A model generated the notes under the pieces. It was not told the origin of the DNA and ran no database searches. It was given only the letters and a program-made list of their open reading frames with translations. A stretch of 5,549 nt of DNA from Rhodocyclaceae bacterium. GTDB lineage: Bacteria; Pseudomonadota; Gammaproteobacteria; Burkholderiales; Rhodocyclaceae. Location of the stretch: NCBI GenBank assembly GCA_020849155.1, contig JADLGU010000284.1, positions 1 through 5,549 of the forward strand, read 5' to 3'. Below, in pieces: positions 1 through 5,117 of this stretch (its first letter is position 1; each line of letters opens with the position of its first letter). A program made the position numbers and the translations under genes.

Positions 1-262
1 CCGGCGCCTCCACCGCCAGCACCTGCCCCGGCGCCGGCGGCTTCATGTGCAGCCGCTCGCGGGCGACCTTCTCGACCCGGCTGTGCGCCGCCCAGGTGCT
101 CTGCGCGAGCTGCAGCTGGCCCCACTCCACCTCGAGCTGGCGCATGCGCTCCAGCTCGCGCTCCATCTCGGTGAACAATTTCCGCGCCTTGTGCTGCGAG
201 GCCACCGCCCCCAGCGCGCTGGCCAGGACAATCGCGATGAGGACGAGGGTCAGCCTGAGCAC
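1..262 (-). CDS. ftsL: Cell division protein FtsL, 3' end cut by window edge
   Basis: FtsL is a small bitopic inner-membrane protein that forms the FtsQ-FtsL-FtsB complex and helps activate septal peptidoglycan synthesis. The 87 visible residues fit the family: a very short cytoplasmic end, one hydrophobic segment (about residues 4-21, LTLVLIAIVLASALGAVA), then a long charged helix with spaced Leu/Met typical of the periplasmic coiled coil, including a WGQLQLAQSTWA stretch and RVEKVARERLHM. Family members are about 90-120 aa, so little should be missing. The start is GTG at 262: it is the only usable start codon after an in-frame stop at 290-292, and AGGA lies 9 nt upstream. It begins 4 nt after the rsmH stop, the usual dcw order (mraZ, rsmH, ftsL, then ftsI). 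The first codons are ordinary for the family; identification rests on sequence pattern plus position. Confidence 0.93.
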   Translation of the reverse strand, partial: MLRLTLVLIAIVLASALGAVASQHKARKLFTEMERELERMRQLEVEWGQLQLAQSTWAAHSRVEKVARERLHMKPPAPGQVLAVEAP

Positions 263-266
263 GGGA

Positions 267-1193
267 TCAGATCCTGTCCGCCACCCGCATCACGGCGCTG
301 CGGGCACGCGGGTTGGCGTCGATCTCGGCCGCCGTGGGCATGATCGGCTTGCCCACCAGCCGCAGCCGCGGCGGCGGCAGCTCGGCGGCGCGCAGCGGCA
401 GGCGCGAGGGCAGCTGCGGCGGGCGCGATTCGTCGCGCAGGAAGCGCTTGACGATGCGATCTTCGAGGGAGTGGAAGCTGATGACGACGAGACGGCCGCC
501 GGGGTTGAGCGCCGCGACGGCCTGGGGCAGCGCTAGCGACAATTCCTCAAGCTCCTGATTGAGGTGAATCCGTATAGCCTGAAAGCTGCGCGTCGCCGGA
601 TGCTGGCCTTGCTCGCGCGTGCGGACGGCCGATGCCACGATCTCGGCAAGTTGTCGTGTGGTTGCGATAGCCCCCCCGCTCCGAGCAGCAACAACCGCCT
701 TTGCAACCGCATTAGCAAACCGTTCTTCGCCATAGTTTTTTATCACCTCCGCCAGTTCCCGCTGGCTCGCCTGCGCCAGCCACTCCGCGGCGGTCTGCCC
801 GCGGCTCGTATCCATGCGCATGTCGAGGGGCGCATCGTGGCGGAAGCTGAAACCGCGCCCCGCCTCGTCCAGCTGCGGGGAAGACACGCCCAGGTCCAGC
901 AGCACCCCATCCACCCTCGCCACACCTTCCGCCTTCAGCACCTCCTCCAGGCTGCTGAAGGCGGCATGGATCACTTTCAGGCGCGCATCGGCGATCTCCC
1001 GTCCCGCCGCAACCGCCGCCGGATCCCGGTCCAGCGCGATCAGCCGCCCTGCCTCATTCAGCCGCTCGAGGATCCGCCGGCTGTGTCCGCCGCGCCCGAA
1101 GGTCGCATCCACGCACACCGCGCCCGGCTTCAGCGCCAGGGCGTCGACCGCCTCCTCCAGCAGCACTGTCCTGTGCTGCGCCGGCTGACTCAC
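267..1193 (-). CDS. rsmH: 16S rRNA (cytosine1402-N4)-methyltransferase RsmH (MraW)
   Basis: RsmH transfers a methyl group from S-adenosylmethionine to N4 of C1402 in the decoding centre of 16S rRNA. The 308-aa product matches the usual family length. Visible family blocks are the SAM-binding motif DATFGRGGHS (residues 29-38), LIALDRDP (51-58), LLDLGVSSPQLD (98-109), the GFSFR..APLDMRMD block (114-128), NYGEERFA (153-160), HPATRSFQAIRIHLNQEL (198-215), ISFHSLEDRIVKRFL (238-252) and the C-terminal NPRARSAVMRVADR (294-307). The start is GTG at 1193. It forms a GTGA overlap with the mraZ stop, and a GGAG sits about 11 nt upstream inside mraZ, so translation is probably coupled. It is the second gene of the dcw operon and should be transcribed from the promoter upstream of mraZ. 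No key motif is missing. Confidence 0.98.
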   Translation of the reverse strand: MSQPAQHRTVLLEEAVDALALKPGAVCVDATFGRGGHSRRILERLNEAGRLIALDRDPAAVAAGREIADARLKVIHAAFSSLEEVLKAEGVARVDGVLLDLGVSSPQLDEAGRGFSFRHDAPLDMRMDTSRGQTAAEWLAQASQRELAEVIKNYGEERFANAVAKAVVAARSGGAIATTRQLAEIVASAVRTREQGQHPATRSFQAIRIHLNQELEELSLALPQAVAALNPGGRLVVISFHSLEDRIVKRFLRDESRPPQLPSRLPLRAAELPPPRLRLVGKPIMPTAAEIDANPRARSAVMRVADRI

Positions 1194-1636
1194 AACGTCA
1201 GCGTCTCCAGTCCCGGCGGCAGCAGCTTGTCGCCCAGCGCGAAGATCGCCTCCTGCTGCTGCTTCCAGCCGGCCTCCGACCAGAGTTCGAAATGGTTGCC
1301 CTGCCCGACCAGCCAGACTTCCTTCTCCAGGCCGGCGTACTGGCGCAGTTCGGGCGCGATCAGCACGCGGCCGGCGCCGTCCATCTCCTCCTCGCGGGCG
1401 AAGCCGACGAGCAGGCGTTTGAGCAGGGCGGATTGCTGTTCGAGGCTGGGCGCCTGGAGCACCTTGTCGCGAATCGGTTCCCAGGCCGGCAGGGGATAGA
1501 TCAGGAGACAGCGATGAGGATGCGCAGTGAGCACTAACGTGCCATTGGCCAGCGCCGCGAGCCGTTCACGGTGCCGCGACGGCACCGCCAAGCGTCCCTT
1601 CGCGTCGAGATACAGCGCTGCAGCCCCCTGGAACAT
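1190..1636 (-). CDS. mraZ: Transcriptional regulator MraZ
   Basis: MraZ is a ring-forming DNA-binding protein of the AbrB/SpoVT fold that binds repeats in front of its own operon and represses it in E. coli. The 148-aa product has the expected duplicated half-domains: DAKGRLAVPSRHRERL at residues 11-26, and the second copy DGAGRVLIAPELRQYAGL at 86-103. The second copy has DGAGR where a D-x-K/A-G-R signature is expected, which is normal. The start is ATG at 1636, giving MFQGAAALYLD, the typical N-terminus; GAGGGGG lies just upstream. A longer in-frame ORF back to 1690 would use a codon inside the operator and the early transcript, so it was not chosen. This is the first gene of the dcw cluster, and its stop overlaps the rsmH start. 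The MraZ boxes in its own promoter imply autoregulation. Confidence 0.97.
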   Translation of the reverse strand: MFQGAAALYLDAKGRLAVPSRHRERLAALANGTLVLTAHPHRCLLIYPLPAWEPIRDKVLQAPSLEQQSALLKRLLVGFAREEEMDGAGRVLIAPELRQYAGLEKEVWLVGQGNHFELWSEAGWKQQQEAIFALGDKLLPPGLETLTL

Positions 1637-1675
1637 CCAACCCCCTCTTTGCGCGGAGGACCGGATATCCGATTC

Positions 1676-1700
1676 CCCACTTTTTTCCACTATTTCCCAC
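1676..1700 (-). promoter_or_regulatory. MraZ operator: three GTGGR boxes at 10-bp spacing
   Basis: On the minus strand, GTGGG (1700-1696), GTGGA (1690-1686) and GTGGG (1680-1676) recur with 5-nt A/T-rich spacers, exactly one helical turn apart. This matches the TGGGN repeats with 5-nt spacers recognised by MraZ in E. coli. The first box shares its GT with the end of the -10 hexamer, and the other two fall about +3 to +17, so bound MraZ would block polymerase. The middle box departs from the consensus at its last base (GTGGA). Function is inferred from the pattern and from the adjacent mraZ gene. Confidence 0.9.
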
Positions 1701-1727
1701 TTTAGAGAAGTTTCCTGGCAGGGTCAA
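1699..1727 (-). promoter_or_regulatory. Sigma70-type promoter of the mraZ-rsmH-ftsL operon
   Basis: TTGACC (1727-1722) and TAAAGT (1704-1699) are separated by 17 nt, the optimal spacing. The predicted start is near 1692, giving a leader of about 56 nt before the mraZ ATG. The MraZ boxes begin at the end of the -10 hexamer. No comparably good minus-strand promoter was seen between here and the end of rnpB. Confidence 0.8.
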
Positions 1728-1884
1728 GCTGAAATTTTGGTTTTTTTCCAGTTGCAACAAAGACTTAAGGGACCGTCCTGAGACAAAATCTTGAAAAAAT
1801 AATCCTTATAAAACAATATGGATAGAAATGGATCTGAATGTTGAGTATTAAGAGTGGCGAGCTTGCCTCGCCTTCAGGGGAGTG
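1701..1884. other. AT-rich spacer between rnpB and mraZ
   Basis: This spacer is clearly richer in A and T than the flanking genes. It holds the upstream half of the mra promoter, a GTTGCAAC palindrome at 1751-1758 (about 60 nt upstream of the predicted start) and the hairpin 3' of rnpB. No convincing ORF with a ribosome binding site was seen on either strand. Confidence 0.6.
1856..1872 (-). terminator. Hairpin just 3' of rnpB, weak terminator candidate
   Basis: The minus strand reads GGCGAG, a 5-nt loop GCAAG, then CTCGCC: a perfect 6-bp GC-rich stem beginning about 13 nt after the P1 helix of rnpB. The downstream sequence is ACTCTTAATACTC, with no real T-run, so this is not a classic intrinsic terminator. 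It may mark the 3' end of the precursor, act in processing, or allow some read-through toward mraZ. Confidence 0.4.
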
Positions 1885-2333
1885 TTGGAAGTCCGCCGGT
1901 AAGCCGGGTTCTGTAAGGCAGCGTGAGCTGCCCGGCAGCCATTCCTCTGGGCGACGCGTTGCCGCGCCGCTCTAGCAGCCTACCCGGAAGCGGCGCGAGC
2001 AGCGCCATGGCTTCCCTATTTGGCCTTGCCCCGGATGGGGTTTAGCGTGCCAGCCGTGTTGCCACGGACTGCGGTGGGCTCTTACCCCACCGTTTCACCC
2101 TTGCCTGATCCCGTCCCGACCAATCCAGATCGAAGTCTCGGTGGTTGCCCACCTGCTCTTCCAAAAGGACTTTGTCGCCTGCGGCGACAAGTCGGGCCGG
2201 GCCATCGGCGGTTTGCTTTCTGTGCCACTTTCCATCGCCTCACGGCGCCCGGCCGTTAGCCGGCATCCTGCTCTATGGGGCCCGGACTTTCCTCTATGCA
2301 CTATAGTGCACAGCGGCTGCCTGGCGGACTTCC
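1885..2333 (-). ncRNA. rnpB: RNase P RNA, bacterial type A, with enlarged P12
   Basis: This is the catalytic RNA that removes 5' leaders from pre-tRNAs, acting with the RnpA protein. The ends pair to form P1 (GGAAGTCCGCC at 2333-2323 with GGCGGACTTCC at 1897-1887, extendable to 13 bp). Landmarks on the minus strand are P2 (GGCAGCC/GGCTGCC), a short P3 hairpin around TGCACTATAGTGCA, P4 strands AGAGGAAAGTCCGGG (2295-2281) and ACAGAACCCGGCTT (ending at 1901), the core AAACCGCCGATGGCC, GGATCAGGCAAGGGTGAAA, GGGGCAAGGCCAAATAGG, and the GGGTAGGC element that holds the CCA-pairing GGU. L14 and L18 carry GCAA tetraloops and L9 a GUGA loop, as expected for type A docking contacts. At about 449 nt it exceeds the 377 nt of E. 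coli, mainly through a 92-nt P12 arm; P3 is smaller than in E. coli. The exact mature ends are inferred from P1 and the promoter. Confidence 0.97.
2110..2201 (-). other. Enlarged, branched P12 arm of RNase P RNA
   Basis: The E. coli P12 is a 14-nt hairpin (CCCGC, GCAA, GCGGG). Here the same position opens with CCCG pairing CGGG, one G-A mismatch, then CCCGAC (2196-2191) pairing GTCGGG (2120-2115). Inside are a perfect 8-bp hairpin, TTGTCGCC-GCA-GGCGACAA (2190-2172), and a second hairpin, GGTGG-GCAA-CCACC (2153-2140), plus a possible AGTC/GACT helix (2171-2168 with 2137-2134). The result looks like a multi-branched arm with a GNRA loop kept at one tip. The pairings are read by eye and not energy-tested. 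Confidence 0.75.
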
Positions 2334-2339
2334 AAGGCC

Positions 2340-2370
2340 ATTATAGCGAAACAAGATTCTTGCTTTTCAA
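2340..2370 (-). promoter_or_regulatory. rnpB promoter
   Basis: A perfect TATAAT lies at 2345-2340. The best -35 is TTGAAA (2370-2365), with a long 19-nt spacer. An A/T block, AAAATATTTT (2388-2379), lies further upstream, where an UP element would sit. The predicted start is G2333, the first G of the P1 strand GGAAGTCC, so the transcript would begin at or within 2 nt of the mature 5' end. The -10 is strong evidence; the -35 is less certain. Confidence 0.75.
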
Positions 2371-2387
2371 GGCCTTGCAAAATATTT

Positions 2388-2465
2388 TCAAGCCGAGCTT
2401 GATCTGCCCCCCGGGCCCGCCGGAAAATAGCGGTGGAACGGATTGGGCTTCTTAGCAGTAGCCAT
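2388..2465 (-). CDS. Putative 25-aa small protein or leader peptide
   Basis: This 25-codon ORF starts with ATG and has a consensus Shine-Dalgarno AGGAGGT (2477-2471) at an ideal 5-nt spacing. It begins one base after the TGA of the DUF3025 gene, so translation would be coupled. The peptide begins MATAKKPNPFHRYF and continues with a PAGPGG segment and an SSSA end. It is basic at the N-terminus, rich in Pro/Gly/Ser, and has no membrane segment or signal peptide, so it does not look like a hydrophobic type I toxin. Its stop falls in the A/T block upstream of the rnpB promoter. I do not recognise a family. The strong ribosome binding site is the main support. Alternatives are a non-conserved ORF, or a leader peptide coupling translation to transcription toward rnpB. 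Confidence 0.5.
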   Translation of the reverse strand: MATAKKPNPFHRYFPAGPGGRSSSA

Positions 2466-2466
2466 C

Positions 2467-3330
2467 TCACACCTCCTGTTCCAGTGCAGGCCCCGCTTCG
2501 GCGGGGCCTCTTTTTTTTCTGGCCGGCCGGAATTGCCGCGCGTCGTCGAAGTAGTCGGGTGAAGCGCTCGCCGCGACCACGCCGGGAATGCCCAGCAGCG
2601 GCAGCGGCTGGAAATCGCCGGGCCGGGAGAACGCATCGCGCCGCGAAAAAAAATCGGCCAGCCAGCCATCGATGTCGGCGCGTTGTCGCTCGATCGGCGA
2701 CGCCAGCCACGCCTGCCCGACGTCGAGCAGCACCGCCTTCGCCGTCAGGCCGACGAAGGGCGCGCGCAGCTGATCCCAGGTGGCGTGGCCGAAGACGAAG
2801 AAGCGCATCTCCCGCGCCAGCTCGGCACGCCGCGACCAGAACAGTTCCTTCCAGGCGTGGCCGCGGATCAGCTCGACCAGCGCCGGATCGGCGCTGGCGA
2901 CGGCGATGCCGCACTCGTCGAACTGCGTCGCGGCGTCGCGGAGGGCGCCGCGCTCCTGGCGGCCCGCTGCCCGCTGTGCCTGCAGGGCGTGATGGTGGCG
3001 GCCGTTGAGGGCGCGCTTGGCGCGCGGGTAGGCCAGCCAGGCCAGGGCGTTGAAGAAGTCGTGCCAGTCGTCAGGCCGCGTTTCGATTTCGCCGCGCTGG
3101 AAGACCCGTTCCTCGTAAGCGGCATCGACGCCGCCCGGCGGCACGAAGCGGATCGGCCGGCCGCTCGCCGCGCAGGGGCGCTCGGCGAGGGCCTCCAGGG
3201 CCCGGTTGAGCGCCTCCGTCCCCGGCAGCCGCGCGCCGCCGCAGGCGCGCAGCCAGGGGCCGACCGGCTCGTACAAGGGACGCGCCGAAAGCGCCACCGG
3301 ATCGTCGATTGCGGCCATAATCCGGCCCAT
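2467..3330 (-). CDS. DUF3025 domain-containing protein
   Basis: The sequence resembles the DUF3025 family of proteobacterial proteins of unknown function. Recognisable stretches, numbered from the ATG at 3330 (287 aa), are YEERVFQRGEIETRPDDWHDFFNALAWLAYPRAK (about 72-105), the GALRDAATQFDECGIAVAS block (about 128-146), WKELFWSRR (about 160-168), MRFFVFGHATWDQL (about 175-188) and a C-terminal PLLGIPGVV...YFDDARQFRP. The protein appears soluble, with no signal peptide or membrane span. The start is uncertain: ATG 3330 (a GGA 4 nt upstream), ATG 3318 or TTG 3345. The last residues, after RPARKK, are encoded by a plus-strand terminator hairpin and read GPAEAGPAL, so the extreme C-terminus may be an unconserved extension. 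It diverges from the MFS gene and is followed one base later by the 25-aa ORF. No function can be assigned. Confidence 0.88.
   Translation of the reverse strand: MGRIMAAIDDPVALSARPLYEPVGPWLRACGGARLPGTEALNRALEALAERPCAASGRPIRFVPPGGVDAAYEERVFQRGEIETRPDDWHDFFNALAWLAYPRAKRALNGRHHHALQAQRAAGRQERGALRDAATQFDECGIAVASADPALVELIRGHAWKELFWSRRAELAREMRFFVFGHATWDQLRAPFVGLTAKAVLLDVGQAWLASPIERQRADIDGWLADFFSRRDAFSRPGDFQPLPLLGIPGVVAASASPDYFDDARQFRPARKKRGPAEAGPALEQEV
2488..2520 (+). terminator. Strong plus-strand intrinsic terminator inside the DUF3025 3' end
   Basis: A perfect 9-bp stem (AGGCCCCGC at 2488-2496 with GCGGGGCCT at 2501-2509) is closed by a TTCG tetraloop and followed by C and eight Ts (2511-2518): a textbook intrinsic terminator for transcription on the plus strand. 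On the minus strand it is not followed by a T-run, so it should not end the DUF3025 mRNA. No annotated plus-strand gene lies upstream of it within the window; what it terminates is unclear. Confidence 0.85.
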
Positions 3331-3331
3331 T

Positions 3332-4669
3332 ATGTCCGATGCCAAACCCTCCCGCAGCCTGGGTCAGGACGTGACCCTGCGCGAGGCCTGGGCCTGGGCG
3401 ATGTACGACTTCGCCAACTCCGGCTACACCACGGTGGTGATCACCGCCGTCTTCAACGCCTACTTCGTCGCGGTGGTGGCGCAGCGCGCGCCCTGGGCGA
3501 CGCTGGCCTGGACGGCGACGCTGGCCGTCTCCTACGCCCTCGTCGTGGCCAGCGCCCCGCTGATCGGCGCCTGGGCCGACGCCCGCGCCGCCAAGAAGCG
3601 CCTGCTGGCAGTGACCACCGCCGGCTGCGTGCTGTTCACCGCCGCGCTCTACTTCACCGGCCCCGGCACGCTTGCTCTCGCCGTCGTCCTCATCGTGCTG
3701 TCGAACTTCTTTTTCGGCACCGGCGAGAACCTGATCGCCGCCTTCCTGCCCGAACTGGCCAGGAGCCGCGCCATGGGCCGCGTCTCCGGCTGGGGCTGGA
3801 GCCTCGGCTACCTCGGCGGCCTGCTCTCGCTGGGCGCCTGCCTCGCCTGGCTGTCGCAGGCCAAGGCGGCCGGGCGCGAGACGGCCCAGGCGGTGCCGGA
3901 GACCCTGCTGATCACCGCCGCCCTCTTCGCCCTCGCCAGCCTGCCGACCTTTCTCTGGCTGCGCGAGCGCGCCGTGCCGCAGGCGCCCGCGGGCGGCCTG
4001 GCGCATACCGCCTGGTCGCGCCTCGCCGCCACCCTGCGCCAGGCCCGCCGCTTCCGCGACCTGTCGCGCTTCCTCGTCTGCATGCTGTTCTACCAGGCCG
4101 GCATCCAGGCGGTGATCGCGCTGGCCGCCATCTACGCCCAGGAGGCCATGCGCTTCACCACCGAGCAGACCCTGACGCTGATCCTGGTGGTGAACCTCAC
4201 CGCCGCCGCCGGCGCCTTCGCCTTCGGCTACGTGCAGGACCGCATCGGCGACGTGCGCGCCATCGCCCTGACGCTGTGCGGCTGGATCGTCATGGTGGCG
4301 CTGGCCTGGCTGGCCGAGGGCGCGGCGCTGTTCTGGTTGGCGGCCAACCTGGCCGGGCTGTGCATGGGCGCCTCGCAATCGGCGGGCCGCGCCATGGTCG
4401 GGGTCCTCGCCCCGCCCTCGCGGCTGGCGGAGTTCTTCGGGCTGTGGGGACTGGCGGTCAAGCTGGCCTCGATCTTCGGCCCGCTCACCTACGGGCTGGC
4501 CAGCTGGCTCTCGGGCGGCAACCACCGCACGGCGATCCTGTTCACCGGCGCCTATTTCATCGTCGGACTGGTGCTGCTCAAGGGCATCGACGTCCCGCGC
4601 GGGCGGCGCGCCGCGCTGCGCTCGGAGCGGCGGGAAAGGCTTATTGCTGCTGCGCCGGCGGCGGGCTAG
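3332..4669 (+). CDS. MFS transporter, UMF1 / Atg22-like family
   Basis: This is a 445-aa integral membrane protein with about 12 hydrophobic segments, the standard major facilitator length. Features of the UMF1 (Atg22-like) group are the N-terminal LREAWAWAMYDFANSGY motif before helix 1, the cytoplasmic loop ADARAAKKR after helix 2, FFGTGENLIAAFLPELA and GRVSGWGWSLGYLGGL in the first half, then AAGAFAFGYVQDRIGD and GASQSAGRAMVGVLAP with EFFGLWGLAVKLASIFGPLTYG in the second half. The yeast member exports amino acids from the vacuole; substrates of bacterial members are mostly unknown, so only proton- or ion-coupled transport of a small molecule is suggested. The start, ATG 3332, gives the expected short N-terminus but has no clear Shine-Dalgarno sequence. 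It lies one base from the opposing DUF3025 start. The 3' end overlaps the convergent lipoprotein gene by 29 bp. A basic, Ala-rich tail (GRRAALRSERRERL) ends the protein. Confidence 0.93.
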   Translation: MSDAKPSRSLGQDVTLREAWAWAMYDFANSGYTTVVITAVFNAYFVAVVAQRAPWATLAWTATLAVSYALVVASAPLIGAWADARAAKKRLLAVTTAGCVLFTAALYFTGPGTLALAVVLIVLSNFFFGTGENLIAAFLPELARSRAMGRVSGWGWSLGYLGGLLSLGACLAWLSQAKAAGRETAQAVPETLLITAALFALASLPTFLWLRERAVPQAPAGGLAHTAWSRLAATLRQARRFRDLSRFLVCMLFYQAGIQAVIALAAIYAQEAMRFTTEQTLTLILVVNLTAAAGAFAFGYVQDRIGDVRAIALTLCGWIVMVALAWLAEGAALFWLAANLAGLCMGASQSAGRAMVGVLAPPSRLAEFFGLWGLAVKLASIFGPLTYGLASWLSGGNHRTAILFTGAYFIVGLVLLKGIDVPRGRRAALRSERRERLIAAAPAAG

Positions 4670-5117
4670 CCGGCGCGGCGGCGGCGGGCGCGGCAGACGC
4701 CGCCGGCGCGGCGACGTACTTCAGCTTCTTCTCGCCCTCGCGCTGGAACGTCCCCAGCCGCGTGCCGGGCTTGGCCGGCGGCGCATTGAACTTCTGCAGC
4801 TCGCAATTGGCCGTGCTGACGGCGTAGGCATTCGCGCCCTGCCTGAGGATCAGGATCGGTTCGGCATATTCCCCCGCCTCCGGACGGAAGACGTCGACAC
4901 TGACCTCGCCCAGCGTGACCTTGTCGAGCCGGCTGCGGCGATGGCAGTCCGGCTGGCGCGACATGACCGCCTCCAGCTCCACCGTCTGGCTCCAGAAATA
5001 CGGTTGCCGCGCCTGCAGCGTCAGGGCGTGGTCGTTGCCGCCGAGGCGCAGGGAAGCGGTGTCGTTGAGGCAGCCGCCGAGCAGCAGCGCCGCCGGCAGC
5101 AGGTACAGGGCTCTCAT
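4641..5117 (-). CDS. Small putative lipoprotein of unknown function
   Basis: This is a 158-aa predicted lipoprotein. MRALYLLPAALLLGGC is a type II signal peptide with lipobox LGGC, so Cys16 would be lipidated; Leu at +2 (not Asp) suggests sorting to the outer membrane. The mature part, to about residue 134, looks like a single small domain with alternating hydrophobic strands (for example DKVTLGEVSVDVF, PILILRQGANAYAVS). It has two cysteines (58 and 105) that could form a disulfide in the periplasm. From about 136 to the end is a low-complexity Ala/Pro tail ending in QQQ, possibly a linker. The start ATG overlaps the pyrC stop as ATGA, with GGAG 9 nt upstream, so it is probably co-translated with pyrC. 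I do not recognise the family. A pyrimidine link is not implied by the fold; shared transcription may be incidental. Confidence 0.85.
   Translation of the reverse strand: MRALYLLPAALLLGGCLNDTASLRLGGNDHALTLQARQPYFWSQTVELEAVMSRQPDCHRRSRLDKVTLGEVSVDVFRPEAGEYAEPILILRQGANAYAVSTANCELQKFNAPPAKPGTRLGTFQREGEKKLKYVAAPAASAAPAAAAPASPPPAQQQ

Noticed and set aside
564..1499. Plus-strand 311-aa open frame opposite rsmH and mraZ.
   Set aside because: It is antisense to two clear family members, and its translation shows no recognisable domain.
1637..1690. Longer mraZ start at 1690, adding 18 residues.
   Set aside because: The extension lies within the operator and leader, the family N-terminus MFQG begins at 1636, and a good Shine-Dalgarno sits just before 1636.
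1790..1822. Plus-strand TTGAAA and CAATAT at 17-nt spacing in the AT-rich spacer, resembling a promoter.
   Set aside because: The -10 match is poor, AT-rich sequence yields such matches by chance, and the plus strand downstream is only the antisense of rnpB.
2020..2301. Open reading frames on both strands across rnpB.
   Set aside because: They lie within a confidently identified structural RNA and lack recognisable protein sequence or ribosome binding sites.
2299..2312. Perfect 14-bp palindrome TGCACTATAGTGCA near the start of rnpB, looking like a repressor operator.
   Set aside because: It lies inside the RNA at the P3 position, between P2 and P4, and forms the expected P3 hairpin, so RNA structure is the simpler explanation.
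2501..2518. Run of eight A on the minus strand directly before a strong stem in the DUF3025 frame, resembling a frameshift signal (a -1 shift would extend the protein toward rnpB; a +1 shift would join it to the 25-aa ORF).
   Set aside because: The stem starts only about one base after the A-run, too close for a typical -1 frameshift stimulator, and the run is the reverse complement of the terminator T-tract, which explains it fully. The small ORF also has its own excellent ribosome binding site.
2683..4827. Very long open frames overlapping DUF3025 and the MFS gene (714 aa plus, and 484 aa minus at 3071-4525).
   Set aside because: Their translations are low-complexity Arg/Gly/Ala-rich strings typical of shadow frames in GC-rich DNA, while the DUF3025 and MFS frames match known families.
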